Shown here: one piece after another, positions 1 through 8,932 of the stretch
Numbering within the stretch: the first letter of the stretch is position 1
Layout of the letters: each line of letters begins with the position of its first letter
NCBI RefSeq assembly: GCF_001999945.1
Contig: NZ_CP019650.1
Coordinates: forward strand, 124,001-188,000
Length of the DNA: 64,000 nt
Direction: 5' to 3'
DNA from: Microbulbifer agarilyticus
Lineage (GTDB): Bacteria > Pseudomonadota > Gammaproteobacteria > Pseudomonadales > Cellvibrionaceae
Program-made: the position numbers and the translations under genes
The notes under the pieces: model-generated
The model's input: the letters and a program-made list of their open reading frames with translations, nothing else
The model's database searches: none
What the model was told of the DNA's origin: nothing

Positions 1-143
1 AATTCGATCAGCTTATGGGCGGTGCCGGTACCTATGATTCGTTCATTGACAACATCCGCGCGCAATCGAGATTAACCTGGAATCCTGATTACTCGGTCGC
101 GCAAATAAGACAGTTCTTTATTGATGGATTTAGTGAGCAATAG
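1..143 (+). CDS. 3' end of a right-handed beta-helix protein (partial)
   Basis: The first bases carry an open frame (codons in phase with position 3) ending in TAG at 141-143. Its last 46 residues closely match the C-terminus of the beta-helix protein encoded convergently at 213-2186: both contain a G-G-x-G-T-x-D-S-F-x-N-I-R-A core followed by an N-P-x-Y and an I-R-Q-x-F segment. It is therefore the tail of a paralogue whose body lies left of the window. Nothing more can be said about its N-terminus or activity. Confidence 0.75.
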   Translation, partial: FDQLMGGAGTYDSFIDNIRAQSRLTWNPDYSVAQIRQFFIDGFSEQ

Positions 144-160
144 CTCATCGAGTTGGGCAT

Positions 161-196
161 AAAACGGCCGTCTGGAATACCAGATGGCCGTTTTTA
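161..196. terminator. Bidirectional intrinsic terminator between convergent paralogues
   Basis: A 15-bp stem (161-175 pairing with 180-194, one G-T wobble) encloses a 4-base loop. It is flanked by an A-run on the left and a T-run on the right, so it can act on transcripts from both directions. It sits exactly between the two convergent beta-helix genes. Confidence 0.85.
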
Positions 197-212
197 TATC
201 TGATGCGAATGT

Positions 213-2186
213 TTACGGAGCGGGCGAAAACGCCTCTTTAAAGTATTGACGGATCTCTTCTACATCATAATTTGGATTAGGGGAGCGCTGCGAGTGAGCG
301 CGGATATTATTATAAAAGGAGTCCATGGTGCCGTTCCCACCGGCATGCGTATCAAAATCACTGATTGTCAACGCGGCGTTTACGAAATCACTCGCGGGCT
401 GCGACTGATCACCCCAGTTGTACACTGCGTTACCAGAGGTTGTAGATAAATTACTTTCGCGAATTGCGATAGGGTTCTCTGAGAGTGAGTTTTCATGAGC
501 CACAATATTGTCGGTGATTTCCGCCGAGACAATCCCCGGCGTTAGATCGATACCCCAGCCTCTTGGTTCGTCTGCAGCGATATCACTGCCATGCAGAACA
601 ACGTTGTCTGTGATCACGCCGGGATCACCCAGGGCTTGATCTCCCCCAAGCATCAATCCAATCGCATTTTGTACCAGAATATTGCCCTCCATCAGCCCAC
701 CTGGCCTTAGCTGAATACCATGGCTAGAGCTCCGGGCGATGATATTGTCAATGATTTCAATATCACGATTAGTGGTTTGAACATAAATAGCGTGGTTGAA
801 CTTGGTCTTCTCGGCACCGGCAACCGAATCGTTCCATCCGATGTGGTCGAATACGTTGCGTTCTATGCGTACATTGTCTGTTTTATCGAGATAAATACCC
901 TGGGCATGACTGCCGGTCACATTATATGAGTCGATAAATACATTGTTCTTGATCAGTACATTCCTGATATCGAAACCATCGGTTTCCTCGAGAGTAATGG
1001 CTTCTTTATAAAGCTCAAACATATTGTCTTCAATAAGGAGACCGTTGGTTCCGCGAAACCAGGTAATACCCCGGTTATCCGATACACCGGTAAAGTCGCT
1101 CCCGGCGTTTGGATCGCGAGAAATCGCGTAAAAGTGCAGGCCGTGGATTACCAGGAAATCCACATACTCCGGACTGCCGCCACCCCCTTGGTAGCGGAAT
1201 GCGGTTTCATCACGTGTGCGTAATAGGGGGCGGCTATCGCCAATCCCGTAGCTGGTAATCACCATAGGCTCAGATGCACTGCGACCGGACTTGATCCAGC
1301 CACCGATACCAGTTTCCCATGTATCGCCACTCTTCAGCGCGAGCCAATCGGGATGGCCGTCACGTAATAGGCTGGCCCCATGCTGGATGCTTTGCACCGG
1401 TGTACTGGAGGAAAGGCCGTCATTTCCATCGTCGCCTTCCTGGCTACTTACATAGATAACCCGAGTATCATCCGATGGCAGGATCTGGGTGTAGTGTTCC
1501 ACCACCTGTGTAATGGGAAGATAGTCGAGGACCAGAATATGGGCGATATCGGAGTCAGTTCCTCCGTTTTCACTGGTCACGACTAGTGTGACTTCATAAC
1601 TGCCCACAGACGCAGAGCTGAGTACGGGGGTGGCACTATTAGGCTCAGAAAGTATTGCCGTAGAATCACTTGGGCCTGATGTGATCGACCAGCTATAGGT
1701 TAGCGACTCACCGGAGGGTCCGGTGCTGGCACGCCCATCAAGTGTAATATCTTCACCCTCGGGCCCGGAATAGCCGGCCCCGGCATTGGCTACAAGCGCG
1801 GAACTATCTTCCACTATGACTATACTCACGGAATCCGTATCGGAAACCGTGCCATCGTTTACGGTCAGGCGGATTTCATAGGTACCGGCGATATCCGCCG
1901 AAAAATTGGTTTCCACACTGGTCGAAGCAGAAAAGCTAGTTTCTGCTCCTGATGGTGCCTGCACAACACTCCATTGGTAGCTCAATGTATCGCCGTCTGG
2001 ATCCGAGCTATCCGCACCGTTCAAGATCACTGATTGCCCCGGCATGGTGCTTTGGTTACTGCCGGCTTCCGCTACTGGTGCGCGATTCTCCACGGGGGGA
2101 TTATCATTGCCGCCGTCCGATCCACTGCCACCTCCGCAACCGACGAGCAATAGACAAATCACGCAATGAATAAAAAAGTACTTCAT
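213..2186 (-). CDS. PKD-like and right-handed beta-helix lipoprotein
   Basis: A 657-residue secreted lipoprotein. The N-terminus has a hydrophobic signal and a lipobox (LLVGC), then a Gly/Ser/Asp-rich spacer. Two PKD/Ig-like repeats follow, roughly residues 35-125 and 130-220, each with S-x-D-x-D-G/P-S-G turns and a Y-x-W-S strand. The rest (about 245-620) has the N-V/I-x-I-x-x-N-x-F ladder of a right-handed parallel beta-helix, the fold used by many polysaccharide lyases and epimerases. No catalytic residues could be fixed by eye. Its place beside an exopolysaccharide locus suggests it trims or binds that polymer, which is inference. A paralogue ends 70 bases away on the other strand. Confidence 0.8.
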   Translation of the reverse strand: MKYFFIHCVICLLLVGCGGGSGSDGGNDNPPVENRAPVAEAGSNQSTMPGQSVILNGADSSDPDGDTLSYQWSVVQAPSGAETSFSASTSVETNFSADIAGTYEIRLTVNDGTVSDTDSVSIVIVEDSSALVANAGAGYSGPEGEDITLDGRASTGPSGESLTYSWSITSGPSDSTAILSEPNSATPVLSSASVGSYEVTLVVTSENGGTDSDIAHILVLDYLPITQVVEHYTQILPSDDTRVIYVSSQEGDDGNDGLSSSTPVQSIQHGASLLRDGHPDWLALKSGDTWETGIGGWIKSGRSASEPMVITSYGIGDSRPLLRTRDETAFRYQGGGGSPEYVDFLVIHGLHFYAISRDPNAGSDFTGVSDNRGITWFRGTNGLLIEDNMFELYKEAITLEETDGFDIRNVLIKNNVFIDSYNVTGSHAQGIYLDKTDNVRIERNVFDHIGWNDSVAGAEKTKFNHAIYVQTTNRDIEIIDNIIARSSSHGIQLRPGGLMEGNILVQNAIGLMLGGDQALGDPGVITDNVVLHGSDIAADEPRGWGIDLTPGIVSAEITDNIVAHENSLSENPIAIRESNLSTTSGNAVYNWGDQSQPASDFVNAALTISDFDTHAGGNGTMDSFYNNIRAHSQRSPNPNYDVEEIRQYFKEAFSPAP

Positions 2187-2501
2187 GAAAGATAATCCCT
2201 AATTTAGATAAAAGCTCGAATACATAAATCCATATTGCATTCGATTCTCGAGAGAGAAATTTCGGTCTGGTGCGAACTGTCGAAAACTACAAACCGACGG
2301 ACGAACAGTTCGTAACGGATTCACGGTGCGATGGAAGCAGTGCCGGAGCGATATGAATGGTACTACCTGAGTGCTTCAAAAAAATGTGACGAACGCGCGA
2401 AATTTAAAACCGCGATAAGAAAACATCATTGTCCTCCCATCATTTACACATACCGACCAGGGGCGATAAAATTAGCAGTGGACCACAAGGCGAAATCACG
2501 G
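2187..2501. other. Divergent intergenic region, probable promoters
   Basis: An AT-rich gap of 315 bases separates the reverse beta-helix gene from the forward glycosyltransferase. An in-frame extension from 2331 has no ribosome-binding site and no family-like sequence, so I treat it as untranslated. No palindrome or RNA element stood out. Confidence 0.4.
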
Positions 2502-3614
2502 ATGAATATTACTTTCGCATTTCCGGTACCCTCACTCAGTGGTGGGTGCCGCGTCGTTGCTATCTATGCTCAGGCTCTGTCAGATGCAGGCCACAAAGTT
2601 ACCATAGTCTGCCCAAAATATAAGTACGGTGGGTTCTCAAATGGCCTAAAGCGGCTTATAAAAAGGCGCTTTTTCAAGAATCGGCCTATTGAACATTCTC
2701 ATTTTTCCCGGTTACGCGGTGTCAATATCATTACTTTGTCACCTGACCAGATGTCCAACTCCGATCGCTACCCATCTGCTGATGTGCTAATTGCCACCTG
2801 GTGGAAAACCGTGGAGTGGACGCAGCACTTCCCAGTTGAAAAGGGCGCCAAATGCTATTTCGTGCAGCATTATGAGGTCCATGATGAAATGCCAGTGGCA
2901 AGGGTTAAGAAAACATACGAGACTAATTTTCCAAAAATAGTCATCGCTGAGTGGTTAGCGCATGTGATGGCGACTCAATATGGTGACAACGATACATTTC
3001 TCGTGCCGAACGCCGTGGATCATGAGGAATTTTATCGTCCGGAAAATATAACGATGTCACCGTTTACTGTGTGTGGCATGTATTCAGAGTCAAAATTTAA
3101 AGGCATTGATGTCACGCTCGCGGCCTTTTCCAGGGCAAGACAGATTGTTCCGCAGGCGAGACTGGTTTTGTTTGGAGCAAGCGCTCCCAGCCCTTCAATT
3201 GAATTCCCCGACGGTGTTGAGTTTGTCCTATCCCCAGATCGAGGAGAGTTGCGGGCAATATACTCGCGTTCACGAGGCTATGTTTTCAGTAGCCGAAGCG
3301 AGGGGTTCGGGCTCCCAATATTGGAAGCCTTGGCCTGTGGGTGTCCGGTAATTGCGACCCGTAGTGGGTGCGCACCTGATTATATTCGCGATGGCATTAA
3401 TGGCTATCTCAACGGTATTGACGATATTTCAGCACAGGCAGAATCAATCGTCCAGGCACTGACGTTGGATGATAGCGAATGGAATTTGATGTCCGACGCG
3501 GCCAGCCACTCAGTCAAGGAAAGCAGCTGGATGACTTCTGCCACGTTATTTGAACGGACGCTCGTGCGAATTAGTGAGTGCAAAGCGCAAGAAATCACTG
3601 CGGTGTACGTATGA
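2502..3614 (+). CDS. GT4-family glycosyltransferase
   Basis: A 370-residue GT-B-fold retaining glycosyltransferase of the GT4/RfaB type, expected to add a sugar to a lipid-linked repeat unit at the cytoplasmic membrane. The N-terminus begins with a beta strand (NITFAFPVPSLSGGC) and a G-G-x-x-x-V-x-x-Y-A donor-side helix. The C-terminal domain contains the EX7E motif (E267 and E275 within S-E-G-F-G-L-P-I-L-E-A-L-A-C-G), typical of the nucleotide-sugar site. I chose the ATG at 2502 because it starts the fold directly and has AAGG upstream; the frame is open back to 2331. Its stop overlaps the flippase start by ATGA, so the two are translationally coupled. The sugar donor is unknown. Confidence 0.85.
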   Translation: MNITFAFPVPSLSGGCRVVAIYAQALSDAGHKVTIVCPKYKYGGFSNGLKRLIKRRFFKNRPIEHSHFSRLRGVNIITLSPDQMSNSDRYPSADVLIATWWKTVEWTQHFPVEKGAKCYFVQHYEVHDEMPVARVKKTYETNFPKIVIAEWLAHVMATQYGDNDTFLVPNAVDHEEFYRPENITMSPFTVCGMYSESKFKGIDVTLAAFSRARQIVPQARLVLFGASAPSPSIEFPDGVEFVLSPDRGELRAIYSRSRGYVFSSRSEGFGLPILEALACGCPVIATRSGCAPDYIRDGINGYLNGIDDISAQAESIVQALTLDDSEWNLMSDAASHSVKESSWMTSATLFERTLVRISECKAQEITAVYV

Positions 3615-4996
3615 GTAGCCCAGTGGCTGAAGCACCTGCTAGTACTGGACAAGGGTTTAACCGCTATGTGATTCGCAGCGCGGCATTTTGGGTATTTGGT
3701 GGCTACGCATTTAGTCAAATATTTCGTTTGGCTAGTAACCTCATCATGACGAGACTACTCGCCCCCGAGATGTTCGGGATCATGGCGCTTGCCAATGTCG
3801 TGATTGCGGGGATACAGATGGTCACTGATGTCGGCATCCAAAAAAGTATTATTCAGAGTAAGGCCGGTACACAGAGAGATTTCCTTGACACCGCGTGGAT
3901 ACTGCAAATATTTCGCGGAATTTCCCTGGCTGCGATTATCTTCGGAATAGCAATTGCGCTTTGGGTGGCGAGTTCATCTTTACCGGCAGAAAGCGTCTAT
4001 GCTGATCCGGATTTGCCCGCAGTACTCGCGATTCTCGCATTTAGCCTTGTAGTTAGCGGCTTCCGCTCGACCAAGTCCGCCACTTCGAATCGCGAACTCC
4101 GATTGGCGAGAGTCACTTCCATTGAGCTTGCGTCACAACTTTTATCGATCATAACGATGGTCACCTGGGCTACATACTCCCCTACAATTTGGGCGTTAGT
4201 TGCGGGGACCATCGTAGCAAATATTGCCAAAGTTCTTGCCGAGTATATCTTGCTACCGGGACATAACAATCGTTGGAAATGGCAGTGGGATCATGCTCGC
4301 GAGATCTTTCATTTCGGGAAGTGGATTTTCGCCACGTCATTGCTTGGTTACTGGGTGCTCAATGGCGACAGGATAATATTGGCTTTCGACATTACTGCAG
4401 CGGAAATGGGCATATATTCCATTGCAATTTTTATCGTTGGGTCAGTCAGGGGGGCACTAAATAGCATAATGCAGAAAGTGATGTACCCGGCGCTAAGCAG
4501 AGCAGTGCGTGAAGGCGAAAACTGTTCAAATGTATATTACCGATTTCGGCTACCGTTGGACCTCATCATTTGCGGATTCTGTGGATTCCTATTTGTGAGT
4601 GGCTCCACAGTAATTGAAGTGCTATACGATGACCGGTATAGCCAGGCGGGTCCATTTCTTGCAGTGTTAGCCATAGGCCTGTTTCCGGATCGCTACCGTG
4701 GTTTGGGTCTGTATTACCAAGCAACGGGCAAACCCAAGAAGATGTTACCCATTGCATTATCGAGGGCGATTATTCTGACTGTTGGCCTACCTTTCTTCCT
4801 GTATGAATATGGCTTTTATGCTGCTGTCGTGTTCCTCGGCATATATCCATTGTTCGTTGTGCCACTTCAGCTTTACCTGAAATGGCATGCAGGCTTGATG
4901 AGCATTACACGTGAAATTATCTATACCGCATTCCTATTACCGGGTGCGATTACAGGCTACCTGTTTGTGGTATTCACAAAAAACTACATTGGATAG
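3611..4996 (+). CDS. Wzx-type oligosaccharide flippase
   Basis: A 461-residue polytopic membrane protein of the MOP (MATE/PST) superfamily that should flip undecaprenyl-linked repeat units to the periplasm. About twelve hydrophobic segments are visible. The N-terminus carries the family signature region (F-x-x-R-L-A-S-N-L-I-M-T-R-L-L-A-P-E-M-F-G), and the pattern Q-x-x-T-D-V-G-I-Q matches PST transporters. The start is the ATG overlapping the glycosyltransferase stop (ATGA); an upstream in-frame codon at 3578 would extend into the previous gene. Its neighbours, a glycosyltransferase and a sulfotransferase, fit a Wzx/Wzy-type pathway. Confidence 0.88.
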   Translation: MSSPVAEAPASTGQGFNRYVIRSAAFWVFGGYAFSQIFRLASNLIMTRLLAPEMFGIMALANVVIAGIQMVTDVGIQKSIIQSKAGTQRDFLDTAWILQIFRGISLAAIIFGIAIALWVASSSLPAESVYADPDLPAVLAILAFSLVVSGFRSTKSATSNRELRLARVTSIELASQLLSIITMVTWATYSPTIWALVAGTIVANIAKVLAEYILLPGHNNRWKWQWDHAREIFHFGKWIFATSLLGYWVLNGDRIILAFDITAAEMGIYSIAIFIVGSVRGALNSIMQKVMYPALSRAVREGENCSNVYYRFRLPLDLIICGFCGFLFVSGSTVIEVLYDDRYSQAGPFLAVLAIGLFPDRYRGLGLYYQATGKPKKMLPIALSRAIILTVGLPFFLYEYGFYAAVVFLGIYPLFVVPLQLYLKWHAGLMSITREIIYTAFLLPGAITGYLFVVFTKNYIG

Positions 4997-5005
4997 GACG
5001 ATACA

Positions 5006-6232
5006 TTGGAATCAGCAGTAACCGCGACGGCCAGTACAGCGCCAGTTTTTATTGTAGGGCCGCCACGGTCTGGTACCTCTTTGCTGTCTGCAATTATCGG
5101 CAGTCATAGTCGAATTGCCTGTGGTCCCGAGACGGACCTGTTCAGGGCGTTGCCGATCAAACGCGCAAGGTCGCTGGCGCAAAGTAACAACAGGATTGCG
5201 AAGACAATAGAGCAGCTTGACGAAATCCGATATCCAGATGGTCGAAGCCTTGCGAGTCATTTTGGCCTCAGCAATAAACATTTGCGTAAGCAACTCGATA
5301 CGCGGACGGATTTTGTAAAGGCAGTTTACGCAGCAATACCTGAAGCTTTTGCGGAGTTGCAAAGTAAACAACGCTGGGCTGAGAAGACACCTCGCCACTT
5401 ATTCTACGTCGACACCATTAGAGCTCTTTTCCCGGATGCGAAGATTATCCGTATTATTCGTGATCCGCGTGATTCAATACCATCGGTAATTAAAAATATT
5501 GGGCTATCCACGTCCTATATCGCTGAGTTTTACCGGTGGATGGGCGTGTATATGAAAAGTTCGAAGTTCTTTGCGCAAGATGCAAACAGCATAACCGTTC
5601 GCTACGAAGATCTTGTCACTGATCCGGAGAAAAAGGTCTCAGAGATCTGCCAGTTTATCGGCGAAGAATTTGAACCACAAATGCTTGAGCGAAAAGGAGC
5701 TGAGCTCGTCAGGGTGGCTTCAGAGACCTGGAAAAGCGATATTGACAAAAAAATTTCGGCTGACAACATCTACGGCTGGAAGTCTAAGATGGATCCAGAT
5801 GTGGCAATAGCGGCCTCCCTGATCTGTAGCGAAGCACTGTCAGAACTAGGATACCCAAATTCTAGGTTGCCCGAGCGAGAGTTGATGGTTTATCCATTGG
5901 GTGAAAACTTCGGCGCTGCAAATGAACAGCATATCCTTGAGTGCGCGAAGCGAGGACTTCGGTATCGCCCTTACGATGACACCTACCCAGAGTCAATTAG
6001 TGAGACATTTAAAGTGATACCTGACGTTGTACTCGGAGATATACCGCTCGGAAAGAAAACTTCAGTGCGTATTCTTCATGCTCTGTCGGCAAGCGTGCAG
6101 ATAGTATTCAGATTCTTGACGGCCCGCCCGGTCCGTGTAGACCCTGATGTGGATCTAGGTATCGGGTCACTTAACCGTTGTATTGGCAAGCTCGCCCTAT
6201 TACTTGGAAAACAGCAAAGGCTGGCGCCGTAG
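5006..6232 (+). CDS. PAPS-dependent sulfotransferase
   Basis: A 408-residue sulfotransferase (Sulfotransfer family) that moves sulfate from PAPS to a hydroxyl, here probably on a sugar. The 5'-phosphosulfate loop (VGPPRSGTSLL, residues 18-28) and the 3'-phosphate motif (RIIRDPRDS, near 150) are both intact. The last 120 residues have no counterpart I recognise in the core fold and may bind the acceptor. The start codon is TTG at 5006, with AGGA seven bases upstream and no in-frame ATG nearby; it lies 9 bases after the flippase stop. It implies that the polymer made here is sulfated, which is common for marine exopolysaccharides. Confidence 0.85.
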   Translation: MESAVTATASTAPVFIVGPPRSGTSLLSAIIGSHSRIACGPETDLFRALPIKRARSLAQSNNRIAKTIEQLDEIRYPDGRSLASHFGLSNKHLRKQLDTRTDFVKAVYAAIPEAFAELQSKQRWAEKTPRHLFYVDTIRALFPDAKIIRIIRDPRDSIPSVIKNIGLSTSYIAEFYRWMGVYMKSSKFFAQDANSITVRYEDLVTDPEKKVSEICQFIGEEFEPQMLERKGAELVRVASETWKSDIDKKISADNIYGWKSKMDPDVAIAASLICSEALSELGYPNSRLPERELMVYPLGENFGAANEQHILECAKRGLRYRPYDDTYPESISETFKVIPDVVLGDIPLGKKTSVRILHALSASVQIVFRFLTARPVRVDPDVDLGIGSLNRCIGKLALLLGKQQRLAP

Positions 6233-6279
6233 GGTCATAACAGGATTTAATGAGAAAAGGCGACTGAAAATTTCAGAGA

Positions 6280-7257
6280 TTATGCGTCGTACCTGCCGCA
6301 TAGCGAACGAGGATCTTCTCCTAGGTGAGATATTGTCAATTCAGTACGTAATTTAATGCCCTTAGCATTTAGGTGGTATTCAGTGTCGAAAAAAAGGTCT
6401 ATCGGTAGTAAATAGTTGCTCGGGTGGCCGGCAAAAGGCACATCGTTACTCGCATAAAAATCGAGAACAACTTTAAAAAACTGATCGAAACGCGCTGAAT
6501 GATATTCGGGATCATCTAGCAGGTTAGGAGGTCCGCCAATAACACAAATATTATGTTTGCGTGCCCAGGCGAAGTATTCGGACAGGACTCGTTGCGAATG
6601 ACTGGTAAGATTGCCGTCAGAAATATCTTTGGCCTTGAGAGTGGCTAACTGCCCACGGTTGGACATTTGCGGGCTGACGGACTGCTGAAGCTGATTTCCA
6701 GATTCGTCCACATTTGCCACATTATATAGTTTCGCTGATTGGCCTTGATAGCGATCGCTACCTCCTTGCAGACCTTCAACAATTCTTGATATGGGAAGGC
6801 TTGTATATCCTAGAATCCTTTCTCGTATAGGTAGCGTGCGAAAATAATGCGGATCCCGTGCGATTAAAAAATCCATAAGTTGTGGCGACGGAATTTCTGA
6901 ATCTTGATACAGCGCATACTCAAGTGGCAGATAAACGATGTCGCCGCTATTTAGGGCTCGCTTGCTTCGGTCGAGTATGTAACGTAAGCCAAGCCCTGCA
7001 TGTACACCAAAATTCGTTGTGGGTACACCATAGGCATTTTCTAGTGCTGGTGTATAGATTCCGAAAAGGCTATTAGATCCAGAAAGGATGAGTAGCTTTT
7101 CTGTACTATATTTCTTTGCGTGACGTTCCTTGAGTTGGTACAGATCAGCTGCCCACTTGGAACTGGATGTAGGCACCCCTTCCTGGACATGGATCATTAA
7201 GATCTGTGCCGCGGCACAAAGAAGTACGCCAGCAAAAAATGTGAATAGATATCGCAT
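6280..7257 (-). CDS. SGNH-like protein paired with MBOAT acyltransferase
   Basis: A 325-residue protein with one N-terminal membrane anchor or signal (residues 4-20) and an extracytoplasmic domain. It has a G-S-N-S-L-F-G nucleophile-like motif near residue 60 and a late D-T-E-Y-H-L-N-A-K-G segment matching the Asp/His block of SGNH hydrolases. Proteins of this kind (compare AlgJ/AlgX, PatB, DltD) work with MBOAT proteins to place acyl groups on extracellular polymers. It starts 3 bases after the MBOAT stop, so the two are co-translated. I assign the role from fold motifs and context; family membership needs a profile search. Confidence 0.65.
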   Translation of the reverse strand: MRYLFTFFAGVLLCAAAQILMIHVQEGVPTSSSKWAADLYQLKERHAKKYSTEKLLILSGSNSLFGIYTPALENAYGVPTTNFGVHAGLGLRYILDRSKRALNSGDIVYLPLEYALYQDSEIPSPQLMDFLIARDPHYFRTLPIRERILGYTSLPISRIVEGLQGGSDRYQGQSAKLYNVANVDESGNQLQQSVSPQMSNRGQLATLKAKDISDGNLTSHSQRVLSEYFAWARKHNICVIGGPPNLLDDPEYHSARFDQFFKVVLDFYASNDVPFAGHPSNYLLPIDLFFDTEYHLNAKGIKLRTELTISHLGEDPRSLCGRYDA

Positions 7258-7260
7258 TTG

Positions 7261-8895
7261 TCAAAAATTAAAGTATAAAAATTCGCTACTCTGCGTGAAC
7301 GCCAGCGTCTTTAAGCAGAGGGTGATCGCAATGCCCGCACATATCATCCATGCATATGCCAATATGCTGCGTCGCTCAATTACTGTGCCAGATTCTTCTG
7401 TGGGAAAACATCGGCTGCAAATCTGATTTGAATTCGGTGTAAGAAAGGCAATTGCCATTGCAATGGCAATAAGCAAGAATCCCTTCAAGTGCGGAAATAC
7501 TCCCAATGCATCACCGCGATTCGATTCTGTAAAATCACTGAATAGTACTGGCGCTATATGCGTAATTTTTTCTGGCAGAAGAATTCCATTAAATCCGTAA
7601 AATCCTTGCAGGATTGAGAGGGCGCCCTGCAAAGTTTCTGCACGAAAAAATGCCCACGCCGAGCATACAGCCAAGAATGTAATTACCATGCCGGGAAGGC
7701 AGCTAAACTTTATCCATATCCGAGATGGGCGTCTTGTGGCACTCCGCTCTGTATCATTACCTGCATTGATGGAGTCGGATGAAACTGCGACACCTGCCGT
7801 CGTATGTAACTGGTATCCCTCTGCGTAACCTCGACTGGAAATGGCGTTGCGGATAAGGATCCATTGGTGGTTAATCATCAAGAATAAGCCATGCAGGCCG
7901 CCCCAAATAATAAAATTCCAGCCAGCTCCATGCCATAAACCACCGAGTAGCATCGTAGTAACCAGGTTTGCGCTGCGGGATCCCTTGCGGTTGCCTCCTA
8001 ATGGAATATATAGGTAGTCACGTAAAAAATTCGAAAGCGTTATATGCCAGCGGCGCCAAAACTCAATAATACTCGTCGCCTGATATGGCGAGTTAAAATT
8101 CTTTGGCAAGTTAATGCCAAACATTTTTGCAATCCCAAGCGCCATATCGGCATAACCACTAAAATCAAAATAAAGTTGAAACGTATATGCGAGTAATCCG
8201 CCCCATGATTCCAGTAGTGTGATTTCCGAACCCTGGTCCGCTGAGGCGAACACTGGTGTAGCGTAGGGTGCGAGTTGATCTGCAATTAGCACTTTCTTGG
8301 CAAGGCCGATACTGAATAGTAGTAAACCTGCACTTATCTGGTTTAGTGGTATTCGACGGGATTCAAGAAGTTCGAATTGAGATGCGACGTCACTGTGTTT
8401 CACGATCGGCCCCGCAATTAACTGGGGAAAGAACGTGACAAAAAGTAGATAACGGTCGAACCGTTTTTCGGCGCTTCCCGTACGAAAGGTGTCAACCAGA
8501 TAAGCGATTTGCTGGAAGGTAAAGAACGATATCGCGAGAGGAAGTATGATCGCTGGTAAGTCTAGAGTGGCCCCAGTGATGCTTGAAGCTATTGAAGCGA
8601 AGAAGCCAAGATATTTATATAGCGCAATAATACATAGATTAGTGCTGATTCCTAGAACTAGAAAAATATATCTTAGGTGGTGTTTTGCAAGTAATTTTCC
8701 TAGAAAAAAATTGAATAGGATGGATCCAGCAAGCAGCGGTAGATATTTTGGGTTCCACCAAGCGTAAAAAAATAGGGAGGAAATTGATAACCATAGCAAG
8801 GCAGCTCGGAACATAGTGACATTCCGAAGGATATAGTACCCAGCGATTACGAAGGGTAGGAATACCAGTATGAATTCGATTGAGTTGAATAGCAC
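7261..8895 (-). CDS. MBOAT-family membrane O-acyltransferase
   Basis: A 544-residue polytopic acyltransferase of the AlgI/PatA/DltB type. It should pass an acyl group across the cytoplasmic membrane for transfer to the exopolysaccharide. The hallmark segments are present: a W-R-R-W-H-I-T-L-S-N-F-L-R-D-Y-L-Y-I-P-L-G-G-N-R block near residue 285, and the catalytic-His region L-L-G-G-L-W-H-G-A-G-W-N-F near 320. A hydrophilic insertion rich in Ser, Thr and Arg (about 355-395) lengthens it slightly beyond typical AlgI. It lies between an A-T-TE enzyme (37 bases upstream) and the SGNH-like gene (3 bases downstream), which suggests one acyl-activation and transfer unit. Confidence 0.9.
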   Translation of the reverse strand: MLFNSIEFILVFLPFVIAGYYILRNVTMFRAALLWLSISSLFFYAWWNPKYLPLLAGSILFNFFLGKLLAKHHLRYIFLVLGISTNLCIIALYKYLGFFASIASSITGATLDLPAIILPLAISFFTFQQIAYLVDTFRTGSAEKRFDRYLLFVTFFPQLIAGPIVKHSDVASQFELLESRRIPLNQISAGLLLFSIGLAKKVLIADQLAPYATPVFASADQGSEITLLESWGGLLAYTFQLYFDFSGYADMALGIAKMFGINLPKNFNSPYQATSIIEFWRRWHITLSNFLRDYLYIPLGGNRKGSRSANLVTTMLLGGLWHGAGWNFIIWGGLHGLFLMINHQWILIRNAISSRGYAEGYQLHTTAGVAVSSDSINAGNDTERSATRRPSRIWIKFSCLPGMVITFLAVCSAWAFFRAETLQGALSILQGFYGFNGILLPEKITHIAPVLFSDFTESNRGDALGVFPHLKGFLLIAIAMAIAFLTPNSNQICSRCFPTEESGTVIERRSILAYAWMICAGIAITLCLKTLAFTQSSEFLYFNF

Positions 8896-8932
8896 GTGTG
8901 CCTAGCCTTATGCAAGAACGTCGATATTCTCG

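Noticed and set aside
2331..2501. 57-residue N-terminal extension of the glycosyltransferase
   Set aside because: It lacks a ribosome-binding site, and the glycosyltransferase fold begins at the ATG at 2502.
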